Assembly (NCBI GenBank): GCA_024698705.1
Contig: JAILQX010000029.1
Coordinates: 109,703-173,702 of the forward strand
Reading direction: 5' to 3'
Source of the DNA: Lachnospiraceae bacterium
GTDB taxonomy: Bacteria > Bacillota > Clostridia > Lachnospirales > Lachnospiraceae
DNA: 64,000 nt
The first letter of the stretch is position 1; each line of letters starts with the position of its first letter. Position numbers and translations under genes: made by a program. Below, in pieces: positions 1-9,041 of this stretch. The notes under the pieces are model-generated. The model was not told the origin of the DNA and did not search any database. It saw nothing but the letters and a program-made list of their open reading frames with translations.

Positions 1-98
1 CTTTCCTTCATGCGGTCTATAACGGCGGCATCACGCTTGGCGGCATTGTATCCGTCAAGGTCCCTGAACCTTCGCCCGTTTACTTCCAATTCAGCCAT
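1..98 (-). CDS. 5' end of an unrecognised gene (cut by window edge)
   Basis: Only the first 32 codons are present; the reading frame runs off the window at position 1 without a stop. It begins with an ATG whose upstream sequence carries AAGGTG at a suitable distance. The peptide starts MAELEVNGRRFRDLDGYNAA and is charged and soluble-looking, with no signal peptide. It begins 23 bases after the stop of the DUF4340 gene, so it is probably the next gene of the same export operon. I do not recognise the family and assign no function. Confidence 0.55.
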   Translation of the reverse strand, partial: MAELEVNGRRFRDLDGYNAAKRDAAVIDRMKE

Positions 99-121
99 TT
101 AGCACCTTATTTGAGGTAATT

Positions 122-667
122 TTACTGCTCCTGTGTTGTGTCCGCTTTAAGCTGATCAACATCCATCACAAGACTGTCAGCGTAGTAGCTGACTATTTTA
201 TAAACATTGTTATCGCCTTCGACTCTTGCAAAATACGTTCCGTCAACTCCGAAGAAATCACCGATATAAAATGTGGTCTGTACCCCGTCACTTGTAGTAA
301 AGCTTACGGTATAATCCGGGGCATCAAGACCGTACTCCGACAGATCCGTAACATCCTCCAGGGTTGTACTCGCATTGAGATTGGCGGCAAATCTGAGTAT
401 ATCTGTAACCTTGTCCTGATCAAGTTTTATGCTCTTATCATTTGCAAGATACCATGTATCACCGTCTCTCGTAAGTTCAACGGTCACACCGTCATGCATG
501 TACATAAGTTCCTTTACGGAACCTACGTCATTGTGAAATACTTCCGTAACGGATACCGAACCTTCTTCGATCTTGGGGGCTCTGAAATATGTAAAATATA
601 TATAAGCACCAACTGCAAGCAATAGTATTATCAGAAGAGCAATAAACTGTTTCTTTTGCTTTTTCAT
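122..667 (-). CDS. DUF4340-type membrane-anchored protein of a GldG-like ABC system
   Basis: A 181-residue protein with one N-terminal membrane segment (about residues 8-26, preceded by Lys-rich MKKQKKQ) and a soluble extracytoplasmic domain. The pattern with W-Y-L, a DxxxVxDIL helix and an L-x-x-YGLD-x-P segment (about residues 110-118) matches the DUF4340 family, whose members sit beside GldG-like proteins in ABC-2 operons. It starts one base after the stop of the permease-GldG gene, so translation is probably coupled. This copy is shorter than many DUF4340 proteins, which often carry repeated domains. The function is unknown; an accessory role in the export complex is inferred from the gene order alone. 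Confidence 0.75.
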   Translation of the reverse strand: MKKQKKQFIALLIILLLAVGAYIYFTYFRAPKIEEGSVSVTEVFHNDVGSVKELMYMHDGVTVELTRDGDTWYLANDKSIKLDQDKVTDILRFAANLNASTTLEDVTDLSEYGLDAPDYTVSFTTSDGVQTTFYIGDFFGVDGTYFARVEGDNNVYKIVSYYADSLVMDVDQLKADTTQEQ

Positions 668-668
668 A

Positions 669-2804
669 TTATTTGCGTCTCCTCTTTTGCCAGATTATGA
701 AACCTGTTGCAAGTAAAGTGATCGGAACAACGACCATAAGAATGATGAATATGATCAGTCCCGCACTGCTGCTTATCATAAACGGCTCGGCATCCATGCT
801 CCTTACAGGTACAATGACAGCATTCATCGCATCCTGATCAACGCAGTTGTTTACGATATTCATGAACATCGTAGAGCCCGCATTGCTTGTGATCTCATCG
901 GCAACATCCGAAAATACATTGGGCGAAGCGATGATATAAGAAGCACCCGTTGCATCCTGATATCCGCCCTTCTTGGCTACGATACCGATATTGAAAGGTC
1001 CTGTGGGGTCTCCGTCACTGTAATTGAAATCATCGACCGATGTAACGTTCATCTTGTTGAATGATGTCTCGGTACTCATGAGGAATGTCGTGATATTGAC
1101 GTTTTCATCATCATCATTGAAGAACAGCGCTTTTGCATAGGGCAGAAGCACCGGCTTCTTCTCATGTACTCCCTTTGTAACGATATTGTTGTTGGTCGCA
1201 CCAATGATGTAATAAGGCAACTGGTAATACTGCTGCATATCGACTATAAGTCCGTTAAGCACTTCGATATTATAGTATTTAAGGATCGTATTGAAGTTGG
1301 GCATATTGGTGTCAAGATCATCAACAACACCGAGTGTGAGGAGTACGTTTCCTCCGTTATCGAGATAATCCGTTACCTTCTTCGCATCATCCTTTGAGAG
1401 ATCCGAATTGGGGGCATTGATAATGAGCATCTGGCAGTCATCCGGTATCTCCTTGCCAACAAGCGAGATGTCCTCGATCGTAACATTATTTTTCTCAAGC
1501 GCATCGAGATAACCTTTTTCAAACTGCATCTCATCATGTCCCGTTAGGTTGTATACCTTTGCGGTAAGTCCGGTCCTAAGATAATTGATACCTGATGTAA
1601 CCTTTCCTTCTATGTCGTAGCTGACCGTTGTCGTAGGCGTATAATCATCCGCATAAGAATAATCGGTTATGTATAATCCTTCGTAATCGATATATTTGCT
1701 TCGATCCTTTGTTTCAAGGAACAAACTGTTATAGGTAGGTGTATCCTTGGTGTATTTCTCATAGAACTTCGGCGATTTATCAGGATCTTTGTATACGATG
1801 CTTATATGCTTGTCATAACTTGCATAATTATTAAGTATCCTGTCAACGGCTTCATCCTTATTCTCGGAAGACGCATATACATAGATCGTTATATCTTCCT
1901 GATATTCGTCAAGAAGATCCTTTGTCGCATCGGTGAGTGAATACAGCTTTGTCTTTGTAAGATCAAACTCCGTATAATCCTTTGAAATCCTCTTTATTCC
2001 AAGGTTTGCAAGGATCGCCAGGGCAATGACCATAACGATCATCGATACGCTGAATGCACCGAATGAAAAATTCTTGACCGATACGGTGTATCTTCTCTTC
2101 TGGATAGACTGTGTCGTAAGGAAGATAAATACAACTATAACGGAAATAAAATAAACAATTGCCTTAATATCTAATATACCGCTTAGGAAGCAGTCAAATC
2201 TTGTTGAAAAATCCATTATCGAAAGAACCTTTGCAACAAGCTGAAGGATCTGGTTCTCTGAATTATTAAGCAGATCCATGATACCCGCAAGGATATAGAT
2301 GACAAACATCGTTATGATATTGAGTATGGCGGCTATGACCTGACTCTCCGTAAATGATGAGATGAACAGGCAGACCGCTATACATGCGCAGCCGTAAAGG
2401 AAGAAACCGAGCATGGACAGAAGATTGATAGCCCAGTCAATATCGGCATATTTTGCGATCAGAAGCAGAAATGCACCGATCGAAAGTGTTGTTATCCCAA
2501 GTATGGAAGCCATCGCAAGGTATTTGCCCACAACTATCTCTCCAATACTTACGGGACTTGTAAGTGTCAGCTGATCGATCTTGTTCTTTCTCTCATCGGT
2601 GAGTATCCTCATGGATAATACCGGGATCGCAAATACCATTATGATAAGCAGTGATACAAGTACTCTCAAAATGTCGGGAAAACCTCCGACAAGGTTATAT
2701 GCTCTGAAATAAAATGATGACATGAAGATCATGCCTGCAAGGAATACCCATCCAATAACATTTTGGAAGAAGCTTTTGAATTCTCTCTTAAATACCGCAA
2801 ACAT
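669..2804 (-). CDS. ABC-2 permease fused to GldG-like auxiliary domain
   Basis: A 711-residue fusion. Residues 1-235 have about six membrane segments and the ABC-2 permease look (FKREFKSFF start, then SMRILTDERKNKIDQLTLTSP around residue 64-84, typical of GldF/CcmB-like permeases). A further membrane segment at about 250-268 leads into a large soluble GldG-type domain (about 280-660), and a last membrane helix lies near 678-702, ending in a KRRRK anchor. In other bacteria GldF and GldG are separate proteins; here they are one chain, a form common in Firmicutes. The ATG directly follows the stop of the ATPase gene. Substrate is unknown; GldAFG homologues serve gliding or secretion in Bacteroidetes, which says little about this organism. 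Confidence 0.8.
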   Translation of the reverse strand: MFAVFKREFKSFFQNVIGWVFLAGMIFMSSFYFRAYNLVGGFPDILRVLVSLLIIMVFAIPVLSMRILTDERKNKIDQLTLTSPVSIGEIVVGKYLAMASILGITTLSIGAFLLLIAKYADIDWAINLLSMLGFFLYGCACIAVCLFISSFTESQVIAAILNIITMFVIYILAGIMDLLNNSENQILQLVAKVLSIMDFSTRFDCFLSGILDIKAIVYFISVIVVFIFLTTQSIQKRRYTVSVKNFSFGAFSVSMIVMVIALAILANLGIKRISKDYTEFDLTKTKLYSLTDATKDLLDEYQEDITIYVYASSENKDEAVDRILNNYASYDKHISIVYKDPDKSPKFYEKYTKDTPTYNSLFLETKDRSKYIDYEGLYITDYSYADDYTPTTTVSYDIEGKVTSGINYLRTGLTAKVYNLTGHDEMQFEKGYLDALEKNNVTIEDISLVGKEIPDDCQMLIINAPNSDLSKDDAKKVTDYLDNGGNVLLTLGVVDDLDTNMPNFNTILKYYNIEVLNGLIVDMQQYYQLPYYIIGATNNNIVTKGVHEKKPVLLPYAKALFFNDDDENVNITTFLMSTETSFNKMNVTSVDDFNYSDGDPTGPFNIGIVAKKGGYQDATGASYIIASPNVFSDVADEITSNAGSTMFMNIVNNCVDQDAMNAVIVPVRSMDAEPFMISSSAGLIIFIILMVVVPITLLATGFIIWQKRRRK

Positions 2805-3980
2805 TTACTTCTCCTCCTTTGCATCGGTCTTATCGGTTTCATCTTCGATTTTTGAAGCTTCATCGGAAGCTTCTGCATCCGGCGTTTCGCTTTCAGCAGT
2901 TTCGGCCGTTTTGTCGGCATCGGCATTCTCTGCTGTCTTATCGGCTTTGTTCTTTTCTTTTTCTGCCTTCTTTTCTGCCTTTGCTTTTTCTTCCTCAGCT
3001 TTTCTTGCAGCCTCTTCTTCGGCTTCCTTCTTCTCAAGCTCATCGACATGTCTGTCGTCGGTCAGTTCAAGGAAGATATCTTCAAGAGTCTTGCTCGATG
3101 AAACAAGTCCGTATATCGTTATATCTTTTTCCACAAGTTTTTTACACAGCTCGGAATTGATATCTTCGCCTTCATTAACCGAGATGACACATTTAACTCT
3201 TCCCTTCTGCTGTGAATCCGTCTTGTATGACTTAATGTTCTTTATCTGTGAGACAACGCTTTCAACAGTCTTCTTATCTCCGCCGAGTGAAAGCTCGATC
3301 GTATTGCCTTCACCGAGTTCTTCCATAAGTTCAGCCTCTGTACCGCCGGCAACAAGTCTTCCTCTTGCGATTATCATGAGTTCATCGCATACTTCCGCAA
3401 CCTCACTTAAGATATGTGAACTTAAGATCACGGTATGATCCTTTTTAAGATTTCTGATCAGCTCCCTGATCTCGATTATCTGCTTTGGATCGAGTCCGAC
3501 TGTGGGTTCATCGAGTATGATGACCTCCGGGTTTCCGAGCATTGCCTGAGCAAGACCGACTCTCTGTTTGTAACCTTTTGAAAGGTTCTTGATCAGTCTG
3601 TTCTGCATATCAATGATGAAAGTCTTCTTCATTACATCATCGATCTGTTTGTTGCGCTCTGTCTTCTTAACATTCTTAAGCTCGGCAACGAATTTAAGGT
3701 ACTCTTTTACTGTCATGTCCTGGTACAGCGGCGGTAACTCCGGCAGATATCCCATGCATTTCTTTGCTTCTTCGGCTTCCTTAACGATATCATGTCCGTT
3801 GACCGTAACACTGCCGTCACTTGCCGCTATATATCCGGTCATGATATTCATGGTAGTGGTCTTGCCGGCACCGTTGGGTCCCAAAAAGCCGTAAACCTTT
3901 CCCTTTTCTATTTCAAAGGAAAGATTTTTAACAGCATAATGATCCCCGTACTTTTTTGAAATGCCGTTCACAGTAATCAT
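2805..3980 (-). CDS. ABC transporter ATPase with long charged C-terminal tail
   Basis: A 391-residue ATPase of the ABC-2 (GldA/NatA/CcmA-like) class. The Walker A motif GPNGAGKT is at about residues 34-41, the signature LSKGYKQR at about 138, and Walker B VIILDEPT follows. I chose the ATG at 3980 because AGGAGG lies just upstream and the conserved domain starts there; the open frame continues 33 codons further upstream with unrelated residues. The last 90 or so residues are almost entirely Lys, Glu, Ala, Asp and Thr, a low-complexity tail not needed for ATPase activity; a serine-rich open frame on the opposite strand here is its shadow. It powers the downstream permease-GldG protein. Confidence 0.85.
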   Translation of the reverse strand: MITVNGISKKYGDHYAVKNLSFEIEKGKVYGFLGPNGAGKTTTMNIMTGYIAASDGSVTVNGHDIVKEAEEAKKCMGYLPELPPLYQDMTVKEYLKFVAELKNVKKTERNKQIDDVMKKTFIIDMQNRLIKNLSKGYKQRVGLAQAMLGNPEVIILDEPTVGLDPKQIIEIRELIRNLKKDHTVILSSHILSEVAEVCDELMIIARGRLVAGGTEAELMEELGEGNTIELSLGGDKKTVESVVSQIKNIKSYKTDSQQKGRVKCVISVNEGEDINSELCKKLVEKDITIYGLVSSSKTLEDIFLELTDDRHVDELEKKEAEEEAARKAEEEKAKAEKKAEKEKNKADKTAENADADKTAETAESETPDAEASDEASKIEDETDKTDAKEEK

Positions 3981-4080
3981 AATACTTCCTCCTGATATTA
4001 TTAATTTCAACAGATCATACAATATGATCAATATGTGAAGATTATTGTATAAAAATGTGAAAATTTTGTGTTCATACAAA

Positions 4081-4105
4081 TTCCATGAGCCTGAAGCTCA
4101 TGGAA
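4081..4105 (-). terminator. Hairpin after leuS
   Basis: A perfect 10-bp stem, TTCCATGAGC with GCTCATGGAA, and a 5-base loop lies ten bases beyond the leuS stop. On the minus strand the stem is followed by TTTGT, a weak U-tract, so this is a plausible intrinsic terminator separating leuS from the ABC operon. Confidence 0.65.
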
Positions 4106-4114
4106 TCGTTTGAT

Positions 4115-6541
4115 TTATTTGACTACAATATTTACTATCTTACCCGGAACATAAATTTCCTTTACAACTGTCTTGCCGTCTATAAATTTTGCAACTCCAG
4201 GTTCTGCCTTTGCTTTTTCAAGTGCGCTGTCCTTGTCTTCATCGACTCCGAGGGCAACAACTCCCTTAACCTTGCCGTTTACCTGAACACCGATCTCTAT
4301 GGTATCTTCTTTAACGGCTTCTTCATCATATTCGGGCCATTTTTCGTATGCAATGGTATCCTTATGACCGAGGATACTCCATATCTCCTCACCTACATGA
4401 GGACAGATGCATGAGAACATCTTGATGAAGCCCTCCGCGTATTCCATGGGACACGTGCTCTTGGTAACCGTATTCATGAAGATCATCATCTGAGCGATGG
4501 CTGTATTAAAGCCAAGCTGTTCGAAATCCGAAGAAACCTTTTTAACGGTCTTGTGGTATATCTTACAGTATTCTTCCTTATTATCATCAGCGATATTGGC
4601 AGGATCGGTAAAATAATTCCATACTCTGTTGATAAATCTTCTTGCGCCTTCAACCCCCTGAGGGCTCCATGGTTTGCTTACTTCAAGCGGTCCCATGAAC
4701 ATCTCGTAAAGCCTTAAGGTATCAGCGCCGTAATCTCTTACAATATCGCTCGGATTTACAACATATTCCGGGAAACGTTTGCCCATCTTGATGCCGTTCT
4801 CACCAAGTATCATACCCTGATGAACAAGTTTCTTAAACGGTTCTTTTACAGGTGATAATCCTTTATTGTACAAAAATCTGTTCCAGATCCTTGAATACAT
4901 GAGATGCCCTACGGCATGCTCCGGTCCGCCTATGTAAAGGTCTACGGGCATCCAGTGCTCAAGAAGCTTACGGTCCGCAAATTCCTTGTCATTGTCGGGA
5001 TCTATATATCTGAAATAATACCAGCTTGATCCTGCACTTCCGGGCATAGTAGAGGTCTCTCTCTTACCCTTTATCCCATGTTCATTATAATTCTTCCATT
5101 CCGTAGCGTTTTCAAGCGGTGCCTGACCGTTCTTGCCCTTGTAATCCTCAAGTTCGGGAAGTACAACAGGAAGATCCTGTTCAGGTATGAGATGTATCTG
5201 TCCGTCATCGGTATAAACTACGGGTACAGGCTCACCCCAGTAACGCTGACGTGCAAATATCCACTCGCGGAAATGATAATTTACCGTTCTCTTTGCAACG
5301 CCCATCTTTTCGAGTTTTTGTGTGATAGCTTCCTTTGCATCTTCTACTACCATACCTGTAAACTCTTCTGAATTAATAAGTGTAAATCCCTTGTTAAGAT
5401 AATCGTATTTTTCAAGAGCCGCTTCACTTACATCAGCTCCCGGGCCGTCGATTACCTGGATCATCTCTATGTTATGAACCTGAGCATATTCAAAGTCTCT
5501 CTGATCATGACTTGGAACTGCCATAACGGCACCTGTACCGTATGAAGCAAGTACAAAATCACCGATAAATACTCTTACTTCCTTGCCGTTAATAGGATTT
5601 ATCGCATGGATGCCTTTAAGCTCACAGCCTGACTTGGTCTTGTTAAGCTCTGTTCTGTCCATATCATTTTTCTTGAGAGTCTCAGCTATATAAGCCTCAA
5701 CCTCAGCCTTATTCTCTATCCTGTCCATAAGGCTCTTAACGATATCTCCATCGGGGGCAAGAACCATAAATGTGATACCGTAGATAGTCTCTATACATGT
5801 CGTATAGATACTGAACTTTCCGCCGCCGACTATCTCAAACTCAACTTCCACACCTTCGGAACGTCCTATCCAGTGACGCTGCATATCTTTTGTGGATTCG
5901 GGCCAGTCTACCTCATTAAGTCCGTCGAGCAGCTCTTCTGCAAATGCGACCTGATCGATGACCCACTGTTTCATCATCTTTCTGACTACAGGGTATCCGC
6001 CACGCTCTGACTTACCGTCAATAACTTCATCATTTGAAAGTACGGTACCCAGTTCCTCACACCAGTTAACCGGCATATCTACAAGCTTAGCATAGCCTGC
6101 CTCATAAAGCTTTTCAAAGATCCACTGAGTCCATTTATAGAACTTGGGATCTGAAGTAGCAACACATTTTGACCAGTCATAATCAAAGCCGAGCTCTTTA
6201 AGCTGCTTTGAGAATGTCTTAATATTCTCCTGTGTAAATCCGTTGGGATGATTACCTGTTGTAACGGCATATTGCTCAGCAGGCAGGCCGAATGAGTCAT
6301 AACCCATGGGATGCAGTACATTAAAGCCCTGCATACGTTTCATACGCGAAACGATATCGGTAGCGGTATAGCCTTCCGGATGACCTGCATGAAGACCCAC
6401 GCCTGACGGATAAGGGAACATATCAAGCGCATAAAATTTGGGCTTGTCAAAGTCCCATACATCAGTCTTAAAAGTCTGATTCTCCTCCCAGTACTTTTGC
6501 CATTTTTTCTCAACCTCATGATGGTTGTACACAACTGACAT
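4115..6541 (-). CDS. leuS: Leucyl-tRNA synthetase
   Basis: An 808-residue class I aminoacyl-tRNA synthetase that charges tRNA-Leu. The HIGH-type motif is present near residue 50 as HAGHPEGY, and the KMSKS-equivalent appears late as KMGKRFPEYV (about residue 570). The CP1 editing domain sits between them and includes the T-rich segment and the DQRDFEYA motif. I chose the ATG at 6541 because GGAG lies about ten bases upstream; the GTG at 6550 is too close to it. The length is usual for bacterial LeuRS. The leader is short (about 130 bases to the upstream gene's terminator) and holds no T-box structure that I can see, unlike many Firmicute synthetase genes. Confidence 0.96.
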   Translation of the reverse strand: MSVVYNHHEVEKKWQKYWEENQTFKTDVWDFDKPKFYALDMFPYPSGVGLHAGHPEGYTATDIVSRMKRMQGFNVLHPMGYDSFGLPAEQYAVTTGNHPNGFTQENIKTFSKQLKELGFDYDWSKCVATSDPKFYKWTQWIFEKLYEAGYAKLVDMPVNWCEELGTVLSNDEVIDGKSERGGYPVVRKMMKQWVIDQVAFAEELLDGLNEVDWPESTKDMQRHWIGRSEGVEVEFEIVGGGKFSIYTTCIETIYGITFMVLAPDGDIVKSLMDRIENKAEVEAYIAETLKKNDMDRTELNKTKSGCELKGIHAINPINGKEVRVFIGDFVLASYGTGAVMAVPSHDQRDFEYAQVHNIEMIQVIDGPGADVSEAALEKYDYLNKGFTLINSEEFTGMVVEDAKEAITQKLEKMGVAKRTVNYHFREWIFARQRYWGEPVPVVYTDDGQIHLIPEQDLPVVLPELEDYKGKNGQAPLENATEWKNYNEHGIKGKRETSTMPGSAGSSWYYFRYIDPDNDKEFADRKLLEHWMPVDLYIGGPEHAVGHLMYSRIWNRFLYNKGLSPVKEPFKKLVHQGMILGENGIKMGKRFPEYVVNPSDIVRDYGADTLRLYEMFMGPLEVSKPWSPQGVEGARRFINRVWNYFTDPANIADDNKEEYCKIYHKTVKKVSSDFEQLGFNTAIAQMMIFMNTVTKSTCPMEYAEGFIKMFSCICPHVGEEIWSILGHKDTIAYEKWPEYDEEAVKEDTIEIGVQVNGKVKGVVALGVDEDKDSALEKAKAEPGVAKFIDGKTVVKEIYVPGKIVNIVVK

Positions 6542-6622
6542 GATAAACACTCTCCTTCATATCACAGATATATTCAAACATGATATATTGTATTTTCTTT
6601 AGGCAAATATGTCAAATGTAAA

Positions 6623-6650
6623 AAGGGACGCGGGTTTTCCCGCGTCCCTT
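6623..6650 (-). terminator. Intrinsic terminator of the aldo/keto reductase gene
   Basis: A perfect 12-bp stem (AAGGGACGCGGG with its complement) around a 4-base loop, followed on the minus strand by TTTTTAC. It lies 22 bases beyond the reductase stop and upstream of leuS, giving a clear stop to that transcript. Confidence 0.9.
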
Positions 6651-6672
6651 ATAACTTTATCATATTTTGCTT

Positions 6673-7794
6673 CTAACTTTCCAGTTTCATCGCTGCTTCC
6701 TGTAAGAGTTCAATGATAGGAAGATGCTGAGGACACACGCTCTCACACTGACCGCATGAAATGCACTGACTTGCAAGACCCGAATCTGCCGTGAGTCCGT
6801 TGTAGAAGAATTTAGGTCTCATGTCATCCGGAAATTTGCGTATCGTATTGAGTGCACTGAATATATCCGGTATCTTTATACCCATGGGGCAGCCATCCGT
6901 ACAATATCTGCATGAAGTACAGGGAACCTGCGGTGTGTCGAGCATTATAGCTACAACCTTGTCTATAAGCGTCTTGTCTTCGGGTGTTAGCGGCTCAAAA
7001 TCTGTAAATGTCTTAAGATTGTCTTCGACCTGATCCATATTGGACATACCGCTTAAGATCGTTGTGACACCCGGAAGGCTTGCGACAAATCTCAACGCCC
7101 ATGAAGCGATGGACATATCGGGTCTTGCTGCCTTATACATGGCTTCAAGATCGGGATCCATCTTTGCCAATGTTCCACCCTTGACGGGTTCCATGATGAT
7201 CATCGGCATATTACGCGCCTTAAGTATATTGTACAGTTCGCCGGAATGCACCAGTTTGTTGTTCCAATCCGCGTAATTGAGCTGTATTTGTACAAATTCG
7301 ATCTCCGGATGAAGATCGAGTACCTTCTTAAGTAGCTCGGGTGTGCCGTGGAAAGAGAATCCGAAATGCTTTATCTTTCCTTCTTCCCTCTTCTTTATGC
7401 CCCAATTGAAGCAGTCAAGTCTCTCATAAGTATCATAATTGTTACCGTCTTCAATGCTGTGGAGTAGGTAATAATCGAAATAATCCAGTCCCGTCCTGTC
7501 AAGCTGCTCGTTAAAGACCTTATCCCTGTCATCTTCATTCCTGAGAGACCATGCGGGAAGTTTGCTCGCTACAGTAAATGCTTCTCTCGGATATCTCTTT
7601 ACGATGGCCTCTTTTACCATCTTCTCGGAATTGCCTCCGTGATATACATATGCTGTATCAAAATAATTAAAGCCGGCTTTAAGATAAGCATCAACCATAT
7701 CGCATACATGCTCAAGATCGATAACTCCGTCTTTCTCCGGCAATCTCATCAGCCCAAAGCCAAGCTTGGGCATATTTGCTGTATCAAGCCCCAT
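6673..7794 (-). CDS. Aldo/keto reductase with C-terminal 4Fe-4S clusters
   Basis: A 373-residue oxidoreductase. Residues 1-270 form an aldo/keto reductase barrel: LGFGLMRLP near the start, FDTAYVYHGGNSE (about 44-56) with the catalytic Asp and Tyr, a Lys in ASKLP, and a conserved LLHSI. The C-terminus (about 290-360) carries two Cys clusters, CTSCRYCTDGCP and CISCGQCESVCP, of the bacterial 4Fe-4S type. This fused architecture is widespread in anaerobes; physiological substrates are mostly unknown. AGGAGG precedes the ATG. It is a single-gene unit with its own promoter and terminator. Confidence 0.92.
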   Translation of the reverse strand: MGLDTANMPKLGFGLMRLPEKDGVIDLEHVCDMVDAYLKAGFNYFDTAYVYHGGNSEKMVKEAIVKRYPREAFTVASKLPAWSLRNEDDRDKVFNEQLDRTGLDYFDYYLLHSIEDGNNYDTYERLDCFNWGIKKREEGKIKHFGFSFHGTPELLKKVLDLHPEIEFVQIQLNYADWNNKLVHSGELYNILKARNMPMIIMEPVKGGTLAKMDPDLEAMYKAARPDMSIASWALRFVASLPGVTTILSGMSNMDQVEDNLKTFTDFEPLTPEDKTLIDKVVAIMLDTPQVPCTSCRYCTDGCPMGIKIPDIFSALNTIRKFPDDMRPKFFYNGLTADSGLASQCISCGQCESVCPQHLPIIELLQEAAMKLES

Positions 7795-7855
7795 TAATAA
7801 CCTCCTATATCATTCTGTATTCCCATAAGTAAGCGCCTATCGCACTCTTATACGT

Positions 7856-7861
7856 ATTATA
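7856..7861 (-). promoter_or_regulatory. Extended -10 promoter for the aldo/keto reductase
   Basis: On the minus strand the sequence reads TGTTATAAT, a consensus -10 box with the TG extension, about 60 bases before the start codon. No good -35 box is visible, which is usual for extended -10 promoters. Confidence 0.6.
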
Positions 7862-7909
7862 ACATCAAATCGAGATTAAAAATGGACTAATTTTATATAA
7901 TAATACACA

Positions 7910-8869
7910 TCAGAACACAAGAAATATAAACAATATATTAACCACTGCCTGGATTATCATGAATCTGAATACACAATGCATGTTTTCCCAGCCCATCTTC
8001 TTTCGCACATGGTCATGAAGCGGAAATGTTATATTCTTGAAAATGTGTATCTTGCATGTTTTGATAAGCGTGATCTTCACAAGACCGAGGCCTCCGTCAA
8101 GAATGATCATGACAGCGAGCGGAATGATGATAAAGATACTTCCTGTCTTCATGGCTGCGATCGCAAGAAAGAAGCCCATTGCTCTGCTTCCGGCATCTCC
8201 CATCATGAGAATGCTCTTAAATGCATTAAACCACAGATATGCAAGAAGGCATACGACAAAAAGGATGATATGATATCCGTCACTTCTTTCAATACCTTCA
8301 AATGTCAGTACTCTGTATATTGAGAGCAGAGTTACGATCGAAAGGCTTGCGGAAAGTCCGTCAACACCATCCGCACAGTTAGTCACGTTGATCATGCCCC
8401 ATACAGCGGCGACGATCACAATGCCCATGATGATAACCGGGAAATGTACAGTATTGTAGCCGAAAAGAATAAATGTAACATCCGAACCGTTAAACCATAT
8501 GTAATTGACCGCAACAAGCACCGCTATGCCAAGATCCAACAGTCCCTTCTTCACACGTCCCCACGGCATTACTGCCTTATCATCAAGAAAGCCGGTTACC
8601 ATACAGCCTGCCATCAATATAAGATATACGAAAAATTCAAGATCGACCGGTCCGAATATAAGATAACTTACTATAAAAGAAAGGACAAAGAAAAGGCCCG
8701 CTCCCTGAGGCTTCCCTTTGGATGCCTGCCCGTCATGAGCATATTCCTTGCCTCTGTCGAGAGGAAGATATTTCATCAAAAACTTTGTTGAAAAGAAGGT
8801 TGTAAAAAAAGCAAATGCAATACCGAGTAAACTTATAATGTGATCATATCCAAAACAATAATAAAGCAT
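7910..8869 (-). CDS. MraY-like phospho-sugar transferase (polyprenyl-phosphate)
   Basis: A 319-residue protein with about ten membrane segments. It has the landmarks of the MraY/WecA superfamily: an Asp-Asp pair in FLDDKAV (about residue 94), NVTNCADGVDGL (about 162-173) and MGDAGSRAMGF (about 222-232). The last conserved loop reads PLHDHVRKKMGW, where typical MraY has PLHHHFE...GW, so the middle His of the triad is Asp. It probably transfers a phospho-sugar (phospho-MurNAc-pentapeptide if a true MraY) to undecaprenyl phosphate. It is not in a cell-wall gene cluster here, so it may be a second, specialised copy. AGAGG lies upstream of the ATG. Confidence 0.82.
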   Translation of the reverse strand: MLYYCFGYDHIISLLGIAFAFFTTFFSTKFLMKYLPLDRGKEYAHDGQASKGKPQGAGLFFVLSFIVSYLIFGPVDLEFFVYLILMAGCMVTGFLDDKAVMPWGRVKKGLLDLGIAVLVAVNYIWFNGSDVTFILFGYNTVHFPVIIMGIVIVAAVWGMINVTNCADGVDGLSASLSIVTLLSIYRVLTFEGIERSDGYHIILFVVCLLAYLWFNAFKSILMMGDAGSRAMGFFLAIAAMKTGSIFIIIPLAVMIILDGGLGLVKITLIKTCKIHIFKNITFPLHDHVRKKMGWENMHCVFRFMIIQAVVNILFIFLVF

Positions 8870-8900
8870 ATAGCGTACCTCTGTTCAAATCATCCTTTGT

Positions 8901-8929
8901 ATTATAATGTATGCATCTTAAACGGTCAA
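8901..8929 (-). promoter_or_regulatory. Sigma-A-type promoter for the MraY-like gene
   Basis: On the minus strand, TTGACC (8924-8929) and TATAAT (8901-8906) are separated by 17 bases, 30 to 60 bases before the start codon. Confidence 0.8.
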
Positions 8930-9008
8930 ATCCGATACATCTCACGGTAAATAAAACAATGATCTGCATGTATCAAAGACTTTTGTATTTTCCTGTAAAT
9001 AAAAAAGC

Positions 9009-9027
9009 CGGGGGATATTCTCCCCCG
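9009..9027 (-). terminator. Intrinsic terminator after the EF-G-like gene
   Basis: A CGGGGGA/TCCCCCG stem with a 5-base loop, followed on the minus strand by GGCTTTTTTATTT. It begins 15 bases after the stop codon. Confidence 0.85.
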
Positions 9028-9041
9028 ACCATATATCATCA

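Noticed and set aside
2722..3438. Long serine-rich open frame on the + strand
   Set aside because: It is the complement of the ATPase gene's Lys/Glu/Ala-rich tail and neighbouring sequence; the Ser/Phe-rich product is what that codon use gives on the other strand.
3981..4079. N-terminal extension of the ABC ATPase
   Set aside because: The frame is open for 33 more codons, but AGGAGG and the conserved domain both point to the ATG at 3980.
6542..6622. T-box riboswitch before leuS
   Set aside because: The leader between the upstream terminator and leuS is about 80 bases, too short, and has no T-box sequence or specifier stem.
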